A stretch of 62,831 nt of DNA, taken from NCBI GenBank assembly GCA_003024175.1, contig MDYQ01000166.1:1-62831 (forward strand), given 5' to 3'. The notes under the pieces are model-generated. The model saw only the letters and a program-made list of their open reading frames with translations. It made no database searches and was not told the DNA's origin. Position 1 is the first letter of the stretch. Each line of letters begins with the position of its first letter. Below, piece by piece: positions 22,265-33,131 of the stretch. The translations under genes and the position numbers were made by a program. This DNA is from Planoprotostelium fungivorum. Taxonomy: Eukaryota; Evosea; Variosea; Cavosteliida; Cavosteliaceae.

Positions 22265-24213
22265 ATGTCCGTCGAACGAACAGAGCCCGCTCTATCCGAT
22301 CAAGTGAAACCATCATCTGCATCACCCTCACGTCACGGAGGTGTACAAAACGACATCATCAGACTCACGATGATATAGGTCATCAAATCAGATCACTGGG
22401 AGGGAAATCACATCCTCCGCGATGCACCCGTCCTCGAAGGTGTCCATCATCCATCTGATGTTCCACGGTTTTATTTCCTTTTAAACGATCCTAGGTGCAC
22501 CAAATTTCAGAAGGATTCCCGGCACCATCATGTTCGGTGTCGGACAGCCAACAGCACATGGTCTCACCCAGATCATCAGCACCTTGTCTTCCGAACGGCA
22601 CTCAGATTACTCGTCTTTCACTCCTGCCAATGACATCAGGTGTCTCATCATCGCACGTTGCATTTCCCCTGAAATCTGCGACAGCAACGTAGACGACGAT
22701 CATAAGGAACCTGCGAAACACGTTCCCGCCCACCAGACGACCGCAAAGGTGCATCTACAACGCTGTAGACCGAATATTCACCGAAATTCAGGTCGAAACA
22801 CCATCGGACAACGACAGGGGACCTTTCGATCGCATTCTGTGGATTAATTTGAGAGAAGAACCCTGCCTCTACATCGGTGAAGATCCTTACGCTCCCAGGG
22901 ACGTGAGTACGCTCCGTTACGTACGTAATCACCGTGGCTGAATCGTCACAGCCACAGACCCTCAACGTTAACCTAGATCACTTGGCGGGAATCGAAGGCA
23001 ACGACCTGGGTGAATCTACAACCTGCCACAAATATCACATGATATTCAAATCATCATCTCTGACACGTTGTAGAGAAGATGGAGCAGATATTGAAGGCAG
23101 ATGTCATCGCGAAGGCGAGATCGAACGAATTCAAGATTCCCGTAGTCAGGCAGGCGAACGACATGAACAACGCGGTCGATACGGTCACTTACTCGCCCGG
23201 CACCATCTGGACTCCAAAAGAAGTCTTCTCTCATCGATCCCACGCCTTACCTCTCCGCTACGAGAGGATACCTATTACAGATGAGGTGAGACATCGACGA
23301 TTTCATCTCACATCGACGATGGATGGACACATCGGCTGATCGATGCAGTGTGCACCGCAGGAGAGGGACTTGGAGCAGATGGTCTTCCTCTTGAAGGACG
23401 TTCGGCTGCTGGCGAGCTCGCATTTGGCGAGAGCGAGGACGGCGGTTGTGTTCAATTGTCAGATGGGAAGAGGAAGGACGACGACAGGTGATGATGGTCA
23501 TGCATGACGATGTCGATCGGATGATCGATCATCCGATGTGTGATGAGACGACGATCTGATGGCCATCAGGACTGGTCTGTGCTTATCTCATCATGTACGT
23601 GCACATTGTAAACGATGGTTTCTCTCAGAGGGCAGAGGCAGAAGAGTTCTACAAGCAAGTGAGTGTCTGCCTCTGATGATCCATGACGATCGATGATGGA
23701 TGACTGATGGAGATCATCAGCAACCCGAACGATCGAATGCATCCTCGGATTATTTGAAAGGAGAATATTCCGTCATCATGAAATTAGTCGATAGTCTACC
23801 TAATGGTCTCTACGTCAAGCATCAAGTCGACAAGGTACGTCCATGTCTACAGTCATCCATGCGATGATGTCCAAGATGATGACGGCTGATCGACACGATC
23901 AGGTGATCGATGCGTGCAGTCAAGTCCAAAACTTGAGAGAAGCCATCTTTGAATGCAGAGAGAGATGGTTACAAGCCAAAGAAGGGGACGAAGCGACAAA
24001 GTGAGAGAGACAGAGACGAACCACCTCATCTGAACCTCCGTCAGATACTTGGACAAAGGAATGAGATACCTGGAGAGATACTGGTGGATCATCGTATTCA
24101 ACGGTTACCTGACGGAACAATCTCCAAAGGGTTTTGAAAAGACGTTCACGCAGTGGATGGGGGCTCGGTGGGATTTCAAAAAGTTACTGAAGAAGAGGAT
24201 GTCTCTCGATTGA
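22265..24213 (+). CDS. PALD1: Paladin-like phosphatase
   Basis: From ATG 22265 (or an upstream exon) the spliced protein reads VIKSDHWEGNH, EGAPNFRRIPGTIMFGVGQP, RILWINLREEPCLYIGEDPY and then a Cys-X5-Arg loop in VVFNCQMGRGRTTTG, with Cys at 23457-23459 and an intron inside the loop. These are paladin/phytase-like dual-specificity phosphatase signatures. Only one CX5R loop is seen, whereas plant and fungal relatives have several repeated domains, so this is a short member. It ends FTQWMGARWDFKKLLKKRM. Substitutions against the right copy begin near 24009, for example Thr versus Met near GYLTEQS. Confidence 0.82.
23497..23535. other. Paired intronic palindromes in paladin
   Basis: The intron that splits the CX5R loop contains GTCATGCATGAC (23497-23508) and CGGATGATCGATCATCCG (23518-23535), both perfect dyads. 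They recur in the right arm. They may form intron hairpins or simply reflect the GATGA/TCATC bias of introns here. Confidence 0.5.
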
Positions 24214-24314
24214 TGAATAAAACGGTGACTGCAGAGATGTTCACGATGACATCGTCATGAGATCGGCGGAATGATGAGAAGGATGACGAGAAGGAATGGT
24301 AAGCTTTAGAGGTG

Positions 24315-24379
24315 ATGTCCATCTTCAACGAAATCATGCATAAAACTGCAACAGCGTGAGTTGATCGTCATCATGGATA
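24315..24379 (+). other. Truncated first exon at inner edge of left arm
   Basis: ATG 24315 starts MSIFNEIMHKTATA, then TGA or a GTGAGT splice donor. The mirrored right-arm copy begins MSIFNEIKYKTATAEL and stays open for 135 codons into the spacer. Homology between the arms ends inside this exon. Confidence 0.55.
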
Positions 24380-24577
24380 GTGACATCGCGAATGTATTAT
24401 GTCTATTCTCGGTTGCTATACCGCTTCTATACGTTATATAGCATCCTCTGCCGCAGACAACGCCCTTTTGCGTTTTCACACCCAGATGAGGGAGATATGA
24501 AGAACATGCGCAGTCAGCTGACGGAGAAATTAGGAATATGCACACCGTGGCAGACCTCAAGCGTATCGAAGATAAAG

Positions 24578-24895
24578 ATGGATAACAGATTTGCCAAGAT
24601 GGAGGACAAATTCACATCTCATACTTTCAGCTCACGTTGGAGGCCCCAGAACGGACCGCTGACTGTAATTACGGAGAGAAATTGTGAGATCGTGGTGAAC
24701 ACGAATCGGTCAGCTGACCGAACAATTGGCATCGCTTGTGGATCTGTTGGAACCTTCTTGATCGTAGTCGGGATGGTTCTCTTTTTGGTTGGATTGAGAA
24801 AAGACCATTTGATGCGTCAACCACCAATCAGGTGGCAAAGTTTGTCAAGGTATAAAGAGTCATCTCAAAGCACCATCACATCTCTCGAGCGGTAG
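24578..24895 (+). CDS. Small single-pass membrane protein, spacer only
   Basis: A 105-residue frame from ATG 24578; the frame is open further upstream to 24380, so an upstream exon is possible. A polar N-terminal part with one Cys is followed by one hydrophobic span (IGIACGSVGTFLIVVGMVLF) and a basic tail with RKDH. No family is recognised. It might be the downstream part of the gene whose first exon is 24315-24379. Confidence 0.4.
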   Translation: MDNRFAKMEDKFTSHTFSSRWRPQNGPLTVITERNCEIVVNTNRSADRTIGIACGSVGTFLIVVGMVLFLVGLRKDHLMRQPPIRWQSLSRYKESSQSTITSLER

Positions 24896-25058
24896 AAAGT
24901 AGAAAAATCCGATGACATCCAGATTGCGTTCGTTGTAACACGACACCATCACGTGACGCCACACCGCATCTTCTTCAGATCTTATGGAAATTTCATCCGT
25001 GTGACTGCATGGCTTCCTCCTCTCTCCCATCACAATTCAAAAACAACAACACAACAAC

Positions 25059-25316
25059 ATGAACAACTTCAACGACAACACCCGCGACGTCACACAAAGA
25101 GTCGAGCCAGCCATCGAGGGCACCGATTTTCAGAAGAACAGGAGAGAGCAAATGACTTCTGGCATGGACGATCACGTCTCCCACGAGTCGGTCAACACCA
25201 GAATGGCCAATGCCTCCAACGGATTGGACACACACGCCGTCCGACCCTTCGCTGATGCCATCAGCAGCCTGTTAGGAGGTCAGGGAAACAGCCACCCCTA
25301 CGGAGACCTCAAGTAA
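25059..25316 (+). CDS. 85-residue hydrophilic orphan, spacer only
   Basis: Single-exon frame with an ACAACAACATG start context. The protein is polar, rich in Asn, Asp, His and Ser, with no signal peptide, membrane span or cysteine. It ends HPYGDLK. No family is recognised. Confidence 0.5.
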   Translation: MNNFNDNTRDVTQRVEPAIEGTDFQKNRREQMTSGMDDHVSHESVNTRMANASNGLDTHAVRPFADAISSLLGGQGNSHPYGDLK

Positions 25317-25455
25317 ATACAGAATGTATTTTTAAGTCAGAACTCTTGATATACGAGTTGAGTGGTGGTTGTGTTTGCCCTGTCAGTGATTATTGTGCCT
25401 GGATGATGTGATGTGATTTGGTGTTTGTTTTCATAAATATTGCGATCTACGCGGG

Positions 25456-26219
25456 ATGAATCACACCAGCGACATGTACACACATCACGCCCCTCCTTTC
25501 GATTCTCCTCAACGACATCAATCTTCTCTACCGAGAAATTCTTTTGACAAAGAACCTACACAGTTTAATGAATCATCCAGCATAGAGTGCCAGATTGAGG
25601 GGACGAATGGGTATGAAATCTTGCAGCTAATGATCGATAAGCCGACCAAACAGGTGATGTCTCGTATCACTCCATCCGACATCCGTCTGATTCCAGGAGG
25701 TTACATTACTCGACGTGAAGTCTGCATATTTCAGTTATGGAAAATCTCCAGGCGTATTCCATCTCAAAACGGCAGATGAGTCGGTATGATATGCATCCAC
25801 ACCGACCCCATTAACACTCATGTAGAGGAATCCAGAAGAATACCATTGGACGGTCATTACACAAGAGATGGTTCCTCTCGTACATCATGGAGACCCAGCT
25901 TGGCCTCTCAACCGTATGTCATCTTCCAATCGTCCAGAAGAATTCACGAATCAAAACCCTTTAGAAGCTCCCCCCGATCTCATCTTGAAAGTCAAACTGA
26001 TCACACCGCGAAAGATAAAGAGGTGCTGCATCATTGATGGGTTCAACGTGAATGACGCACGACAGGTACATCAAGAAGGGAGAGCCTGGCTATAAGAAAC
26101 CGAAACCGACGTATATTAAGAAGGGACAACCGGGGTATAAACGGCCCAAGTATTATTACAAGAGAAAGACGACAGGGAAAGAAGAAGCTGAAACAGAAGA
26201 ACACGAAGATAAAGATTGA
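25456..26219 (+). CDS. Orphan protein with YIKKG-PGYK repeat, spacer only
   Basis: Three to four short introns join in frame to about 210 residues. A polar Ser/His-rich N-terminus leads to EVTLLDVKSAYFSYGKSPG, VITQEMVPLVHHGDPAW and LILKVKLITPRKIKR. The C-terminus has two copies of YIKKGxPGYKxPK, then YYYKRK and an acidic end. The basic repeat suggests binding to nucleic acid or another polyanion, but this is inference. No homologue is recognised. Confidence 0.55.
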
Positions 26220-26472
26220 AAAACATGTGAGAAGCACGGATATGACACCTGCCGGTGTGTTCTCTTGCTCAACTGCTGAAGAGAAGGGTCTCCTTCTTGG
26301 ATGAACCGAAGGTGGCTAACTATATAGGTATCGCCTCTGTGTGATGTTCAGATCGTCAACGAGAGGAGTCGTTGAGTGACCTCAGACATCGCGGCTTTCA
26401 GGAGAGAAAAGCGTTGTTCTTGTCTGAACGCACACAGAACGTTGGTCTTCTTTGTCATTACAAAGTATTGCG

Positions 26473-26880
26473 TCACAGCATCTCAGGTGACTCTAAACGC
26501 CCCTTCACTCGCGTAAAATTTCGAAATTTGAACAATTCCCAAAGTTTGGAAAATCTGTGCTCACCCTCGCGCCTGAGTTTGCGCAGCATTGACCATGAGA
26601 GAACAGAAGAAATAAAGAGCATCTCAATAGAGAGAGATTCGTCTGGCTCATCATCACTTCGATGACACCTCGACGGCAGGGAGGATACATTCAGACCCAA
26701 GAGTTGCTGTTCTGGTGTCTTGGCGTCTTCAAGTAACTCCACTAGTTCCTTATCCAGTGACAGAGGATGGGCGTAAGTTGATTCGATGGAAGCGGACAAT
26801 GAACTGATGACGATGATATCCGTGATGACGATCAACTCAGCTGTTGCAGTTTTATACTTGATTTCGTTGAAGATAGACAT
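26473..26880 (-). CDS. MSIFNEI orphan reading frame across the right arm/spacer junction
   Basis: The frame starts in the right arm (ATG at 26880) and runs 135 codons into unique spacer. It includes LIVITDIIVISSLSAS, a hydrophobic stretch, and LDKELVELLEDAKTPEQQLLG, a likely helix. The corresponding left-arm exon is cut after 14 codons. No family is recognised, and a splice site near 26690 is possible. Confidence 0.4.
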   Translation of the reverse strand: MSIFNEIKYKTATAELIVITDIIVISSLSASIESTYAHPLSLDKELVELLEDAKTPEQQLLGLNVSSLPSRCHRSDDEPDESLSIEMLFISSVLSWSMLRKLRREGEHRFSKLWELFKFRNFTRVKGRLESPEML

Positions 26881-26981
26881 CACCTCTAAAGCTCACAATC
26901 CCTTCTCGTCATCCTTCTCATCATTCCGCTGATCTCATGACGATGTCATCATGAACATCTCTGCAGTCACCGTTTTATTCC

Positions 26982-28930
26982 TCAATCGAGAGACATCCTC
27001 TTCTTCAGCAGCTTTTTGAAATCCCACCGAGCCCCCATCCACTGCGTGAACGTCTTTTCAAATCCCTTTGGAGATTGTTCCATCAGGTAACCGTTGAAGA
27101 CAATGATCCACCAGTATCTCTCCAGGTATCTCATTCCTTTGTCCAAGTATCTGATGGAGGTTCAGATGAGGTGATTCGTCGTTGTCTCTCTCACTTTGTC
27201 GCTTCGTCCCCTTCTTTGGCTTGTAACCATCTCTCTCTGCATTCAAAGATGGCTTCTCTCAAGTTTTGGACTTGACTGCACGCATCGATCACCTGATCGT
27301 GTCGATCAGCCGTCATCATCTTGGACATCATCGCATGGATGACTGTAGACATGGACGTACCTTGTCGACTTGATGCTTGACGTAGAGACCATTAGGTAGA
27401 CTATCGACTAATTTCATGATGACGGAATATTCTCCTTTCAAATAATCCGAGGATGCATTCGATCGTTCGGGTTGCTGATGATCTCCATCAGTCATCCATC
27501 ATCGATCGTCATGGATCATCAGAGGCAGACACTCACTTGCTTGTAGAACTCTTCTGCCTCTGCCCTCTGAGAGAAACCATCGTTTACAATGTGCACGTAC
27601 ATGATGAGATAAGCACAGACCAGTCCTGATGGCCATCAGATCGTCGTCTCATCACACATCGGATGATCGATCATCCGATCGACATCGTCATGCATGACCA
27701 TCATCACCTGTCGTCGTCCTTCCTCTTCCCATCTGACAATTGAACACAACCGCCGTCCTCGCTCTCGCCAAATGCGAGCTCGCCAGCAGCCGAACGTCCT
27801 TCAAGAGGAAGACCATCTGCTCCAAGTCCCTCTCCTGCGGTGCACACTGCATCGATCAGCCGATGTGTCCATCCATCGTCGATGTGAGATGAAATCGTCG
27901 ATGTCTCACCTCATCTGTAATAGGTATCCTCTCGTAGCGGAGAGGTAAGGCGTGGGATCGATGAGAGAAGACTTCTTTTGGAGTCCAGATGGTGCCGGGC
28001 GAGTAAGTGACCGTATCGACCGCGTTGTTCATGTCGTTCGCCTGCCTGACTACGGGAATCTTGAATTCGTTCGATCTCGCCTTCGCGATGACATCTGCCT
28101 TCAATATCTGCTCCATCTTCTCTACAACGTGTCAGAGATGATGATTTGAATATCATGTGATATTTGTGGCAGGTTGTAGATTCACCCAGGTCGTTGCCTT
28201 CGATTCCCGCCAAGTGATCTAGGTTAACGTTGAGGGTCTGTGGCTGTGACGATTCAGCCACGGTGATTACGTACGTAACGGAGCGTACTCACGTCCCTGG
28301 GAGCGTAAGGATCTTCACCGATGTAGAGGCAGGGTTCTTCTCTCAAATTAATCCACAGAATGCGATCGAAAGGTCCCCTGTCGTTGTCCGATGGTGTTTC
28401 GACCTGAATTTCGGTGAATATTCGGTCTACAGCGTTGTAGATGCACCTTTGCGGTCGTCTGGTGGGCGGGAACGTGTTTCGCAGGTTCCTTATGATCGTC
28501 GTCTACGTTGCTGTCGCAGATTTCAGGGGAAATGCAACGTGCGATGATGAGACACCTGATGTCATTGGCAGGAGTGAAAGACGAGTAATCTGAGTGCCGT
28601 TCGGAAGACAAGGTGCTGATGATCTGGGTGAGACCATGTGCTGTTGGCTGTCCGACACCGAACATGATGGTGCCGGGAATCCTTCTGAAATTTGGTGCAC
28701 CTAGGATCGTTTAAAAGGAAATAAAACCGTGGAACATCAGATGGATGATGGACACCTTCGAGGACGGGTGCATCGCGGAGGATGTGATTTCCCTCCCAGT
28801 GATCTGATTTGATGACCTATATCATCGTGAGTCTGATGATGTCGTTTTGTACACCTCCGTGACGTGAGGGTGATGCAGATGATGGTTTCACTTGATCGGA
28901 TAGAGCGGGCTCTGTTCGTTCGACGGACAT
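26982..28930 (-). CDS. PALD1: Paladin-like phosphatase, right copy
   Basis: Mirror of 22265-24213 with the same CX5R loop (NCQMGRGR) and exon structure. The last exons differ from the left copy by scattered substitutions, including Met for Thr near the C-terminus, but the frame stays intact to the same stop, so both copies look functional. Confidence 0.82.
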
Positions 28931-29014
28931 CTTGACGTAGAGACCGGGAGAGATATTGAAGTATGCTGTCTGTCGAGTTATAGAGGATGATATCGTGGTG
29001 ACGACATCTTACTC

Positions 29015-30605
29015 TGCCTTCACTGTCTGAAGATAATTCGGGTCTCCTATATGCGTCGACCATTCGAACCAATTCTGGAATCGTCCTCATCGTGATCTGT
29101 CGTTCTATGTTCATCGGACAGATTGAAGATCATGTTCGAAACACACCTCTTTGGCTTCTTTCTCACCGAAAGGAGGTGTCAACAGCTGGTCTTTCTGTCT
29201 CCTGGTTCTATACAAGATGGTCGATATGAATTCACATACGCGTGACGATTCGACCACCTGGTAGAGCGATTGCGAGAGACAGGAGCCCTTAGCTGTTGGC
29301 GACATGCAGACAGTACCGCGAAGCGTCGCATGTTTCGATGGCTCTAAACTGCCGATACGGCGAACAATGACCATCTTTTTCATCTTTTATTCTACATCAA
29401 GCAGACATTCTAAACAGGATGCCGGTCGGCACGTGTCGATAGAAGCCACGAAACTCCTCGTCGTGAACGGGGGGAGTCGATCTATGGGTGTGATCTCCAT
29501 GAAGACAACACAGAAGTCTTTCCATCGTTCAGAGTTGTCCTCTGAGAGGTCCAATGTTTGGAGGCTGTCGATACGAACCGTCTTGACGCCTTTTCGAGAC
29601 CGTCGGCCTGGTTCTTCACCCGATGGAATGTGATTGCCGAAGGTCATATCGTCATCTCGTTCCTCTCGTTCTTCACGTTCTTCATCTTGACAGAGGAAGA
29701 AGTACTTGATGATGCCGTAGGTTGGTGGTTCTCCGTCAGCTGATCGAGAGAGGGCCACCCAATCACCAATCTGATAGACCTGCCCATTCCTCCAGTATCC
29801 CTTGTAGAACTGTGAGCTGCGGCCTGAGGTGAATTCGAGATGGCGGGCCATCATTGGATTGAGTCTGAGAGGAAAATGAGAAATGGGGATGAGATGGAAT
29901 GGAGTCCCACTTGAAGTCTCGTGTTGGGTTATGGTTGGTATTATATACAGAAGATAGCCGCCGTTGGCGTCGTGTGAGGAGTGGGTTGTATGAGAAGCGG
30001 TCGATCAGATAATGGAGGTCTCCCTTCTTACGTCTATTAGACGTGACATCGTCTCCGTATGATGTCTTCTGCCTCTTTCGATTGGTGTTCGGATTGGTAT
30101 CTGTGGGAACTGTGTCAGATAGAGGCGTAAGACCGCTCGTAATGTCACACCTGGCTCATCTGAAGAGCCTCCAGCGATGTAGGGGCTACTACGACCGCTG
30201 ATCGACGCCTCTCCGTAAGTCTCATCATCCAGACTGTTATTCAAAAGATAGAGAGGGTCTTCATCGAGTGGGATCCTGACAAAATGACATGTTAGTCTGC
30301 GAACACGTCCCACTCATTGATTCTCACCGTGTAGAGTCTGTGGGTGATGTGGGTGGTGTGGGTGGTATCCTCGAAGTCAAGTCGATGAGAGGAAGATCCG
30401 CCACTGGTGAATCGTTGGTGGGCATTAATAGCCCATCGTCATAATTGAGGAGATCGTATGGGTTCGGTGAAGGAAAACTTGAGAAGGACGCCGCCTGTAT
30501 ATTCATGCGTGATAGTGATTCTTTAGAGGTCGGATTTGAAGTATCGTTTCTAAACGAGTCAGCATCTCTCAGAGAATATGTCTCTTCTTCATGTAATTGC
30601 CACAC
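29015..30605 (-). CDS. Hydrophilic, possibly nuclear protein, right copy (unresolved)
   Basis: Mirror of 20590-22180. All frames translate identically, including the PPTPPTSP, NRKRQKTS and GDWVALSRS blocks. The same uncertainty applies about whether it is separate from paladin. Confidence 0.4.
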
Positions 30606-31056
30606 CTTCTTGGAGACGAATTACAGCTAACCCAGAGGTCCTCTTCAGACACATGATGCATGCACGGTGTTCCTCTTTTGTTATTTTATATTGTAAAGTT
30701 TGGACAAGCGTCTCCCGACCGTTAAAAGGAAAAGGAACTAGCGCGGGCTTTTGTTCGATTGACGTCTACAGGGCCAAACGCAGATACAGCATTTGTTTGG
30801 CCCCCATCTATAGACAGTGTTATTTCGTGTGGGAGATACAGAAGACCCTGCGTCCACGCTGGAAATCTTTGGTTCTTAAAATTTCGTGCTCTTGCTTCAT
30901 GATAACTGTCTCTTCTAATTGTTGAAGACTTTTATATGCTTGTGAGTGATGTTCTATCAGAATGATATGTAAAGGGAAAGGGAACGATTTTTGTGTCAAC
31001 CCATCCAATATTTCGAACGATCAACAACTACGCAACTATACCCGCAGCTCTCTGCG
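30606..31056. promoter_or_regulatory. Divergent promoter region, right copy
   Basis: Mirror of 20139-20589, with the same TATA-like words on the opposite strand. No gene is visible inside it. Confidence 0.4.
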
Positions 31057-33032
31057 ATGCAGGGTCTCGCGTTGACAATGAGCGGTAATCTATTCGAGAG
31101 TCTCCCTAAACCGATACAGTGAGTGAAACACGAATGATTTTGTTCCATCGTGATGCTGGCAGAGACTACGTTCTATCCTTCTTGTTGGAGAAGGAATTAT
31201 GCCATCTGGCTCAAGTGAGCAGAGGATTACGTCAACGTGTGCACAAGACAGATCGTTATTGGATGTATAGAATCAATCGGGAACACAGCATGGTTCGGCT
31301 GACTCCAAACGAATTGTCGCAAGAGATCGAGTGTGTATCTCGTAAGGATACTCGATCTTAATCATTTCAGAGAGGCAGAGAGAAAGACTGAAGACGAAAA
31401 GATCATCCTGTGGGAGAGAAATCACGTGTGGAGACCCTTGCAGAACAATATCGATCAAAGACGAGGCGCTCATCGATCATTAGACATCAAGTGCTACCTG
31501 TTCCTCCTGCTCTGCCTCCTGCTCTTCTCTTCTTTCGTCGCATGTGTGCACTATAACCTGCGTGCCATGTCAAACGTGAGCCGTACTCCTCCATCTTTCA
31601 ACAATGACACAAACAGACCGTGTCTCATCTGAGCCAAGAGAACAGAGGAGACCTCGAAGACTTGATGTCTCTCGGCTCATCTTCCATCTCCGATTTCACC
31701 ATCGATCAGATGTGGATGGCCGATCTCTCCTCTCGTTTCCAACAGAGCATCCTCCCACGGTATCTCTCCTTCTCTCTTCCCTCCCTCCTTTCTCTCTTCT
31801 CATCCATCATCTCACATCTCCATCCTGATGTCTGATGTCATCTCCAGGTCTATCATCAGTGCCCTGTGGTTCACCCTCCTCACCACCATCCTATCTTACA
31901 ATTATCTCGAATTCCGCAGTGGAAGATTCCTGAGACACATCAAACTCTTATCTTGCGATTTCGCCCTTAACATCGAGCGCTCATCCATCGTGAGTCGTCC
32001 CCACTCGAATGAACTGATTCGATACCAGGAACCCATCATCTTGGTGACACGGGGGACTCGCGAGCTACGCGACGTCAACCTCTACGTGGCCAAGGGTCTC
32101 CTGTTGTACCTCCTCTTCTCTCTCGATTACTTGCTACCGATTGGAGGGAGCGACAGATCCTTCATCTTCTCTTCGAACATCTTCCTTTTACTCGGTAGAT
32201 CGATGCTTCACGCCGTGTGTGCTGAATTAGTGTCGAACTTGGTCGTGCGATGGTTTGCATTCTGTAAATCGGAGAGGTGGGGTTTGTTGTATGAATTCAC
32301 TTGATACATCAGATCAATGCGAAAAGAATGTCTCTCTTGTGTCGTTTTAGATATCTGATGTAAGGACAGGAGCAACCTTCGAGGCTTGGAGTCTGTTTAT
32401 TCTTCCTTCTTCGTCTCTTGGATCATTCACATCCACCCCTTCTCTGAGTTCTTGCTACTCGACACAAGATTGATCATTTTCGTCTATCTGTCCATCTATT
32501 ATTCCACCATTCTTGTCATCACAGTAAGTTGTCATCTCACAATCATCATCTCATCCATCATCGCGATCATCATCTCATGCATCATCTGATCGTCGTATGT
32601 GACATTCAATCAGGCTGGACATCCACTGCGAGTTAACGTGAGGACTCCCGCTGGTGTCAGACGATGCATCTCCCTCTCCCACCGTATCGAAGTCATCGAT
32701 CTCTATCTCAGGGGAACTTTATTGTGTTGCATTCTCTTCCTCTCTATCATGATCCATCACCTCATCGTCTATCAATTTTCTCCCGTTGATGTCTTGATCA
32801 GGTGATCATCGCATCGACGATTCCATCTCATCCATCGACGATTTCTCATCGAATCAGATATCACTGGATACTGTGTCCGATGTGGATGTGGATCGTTTGG
32901 TCGGTTGTCATCGCTACCATCTACTTCTTTCGCACCCCCTGGCGGTCTCCATCATCTGATGCGTTCATCCAATCAGGCCATCAACCGAATCGTCTCTCCT
33001 TACGATTTCCATACTACATGATCCTATGGTGA
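31057..33032 (+). CDS. F-box plus polytopic membrane protein, right copy
   Basis: Mirror of 18163-20138. I used this plus-strand copy to resolve the joins: an intron after the KPIQ codons leads to DYVLSFLLEKELCHLAQVS, and later exons join through SNTVSHLSQ, PRSIISALWF, LLLSNLRGLESVY, VITAGHPLRVN and IRYHWILCP. The translation equals that of the left copy. Confidence 0.7.
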
Positions 33033-33131
33033 TGTGTCCCTCCATCACGGTGTGATGTCCGTGCGATGTGTCGCATCGAGATTTTTGATGATGTCGAATA
33101 AAGTGATGACATCATTTGATGCATCGACGAT

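Larger units (their letters stand above)
1..24379. repeat. Left arm of giant inverted repeat
   Basis: This stretch is the reverse complement of 26816-51513. Paired coordinates add to a constant that changes only at a few indel patches: 51514 for the outermost 3.1 kb, 51439 over the F-box and TBC1D20 genes, 51324 over the SNF2 gene, 51286 over prolyl oligopeptidase and 51195 from ALKBH8 inward. Nearly all translated frames are identical between arms. Pairing still holds at base 1, so the outer boundary is not visible. Homology is lost just after 24379, following about 370 bp in which substitutions become more frequent. Confidence 0.97.
24380..26815. other. Unique spacer at the palindrome centre
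   Basis: About 2.4 kb without a mirrored partner separates the two arms. It holds three short plus-strand genes: a single-pass membrane protein, an 85-residue hydrophilic protein and a multi-exon protein with a YIKKG repeat. A minus-strand reading frame also enters from the right arm. None belongs to a family I recognise. Confidence 0.9.

Noticed and set aside
26220-26472. Possible structured RNA in the spacer
   Set aside because: Some short complementary segments are present, but no tRNA, snoRNA or other recognisable fold could be drawn.
24380-26815. Transposable element at the palindrome centre
   Set aside because: I saw no terminal repeats, target-site duplication, transposase or reverse-transcriptase motif.
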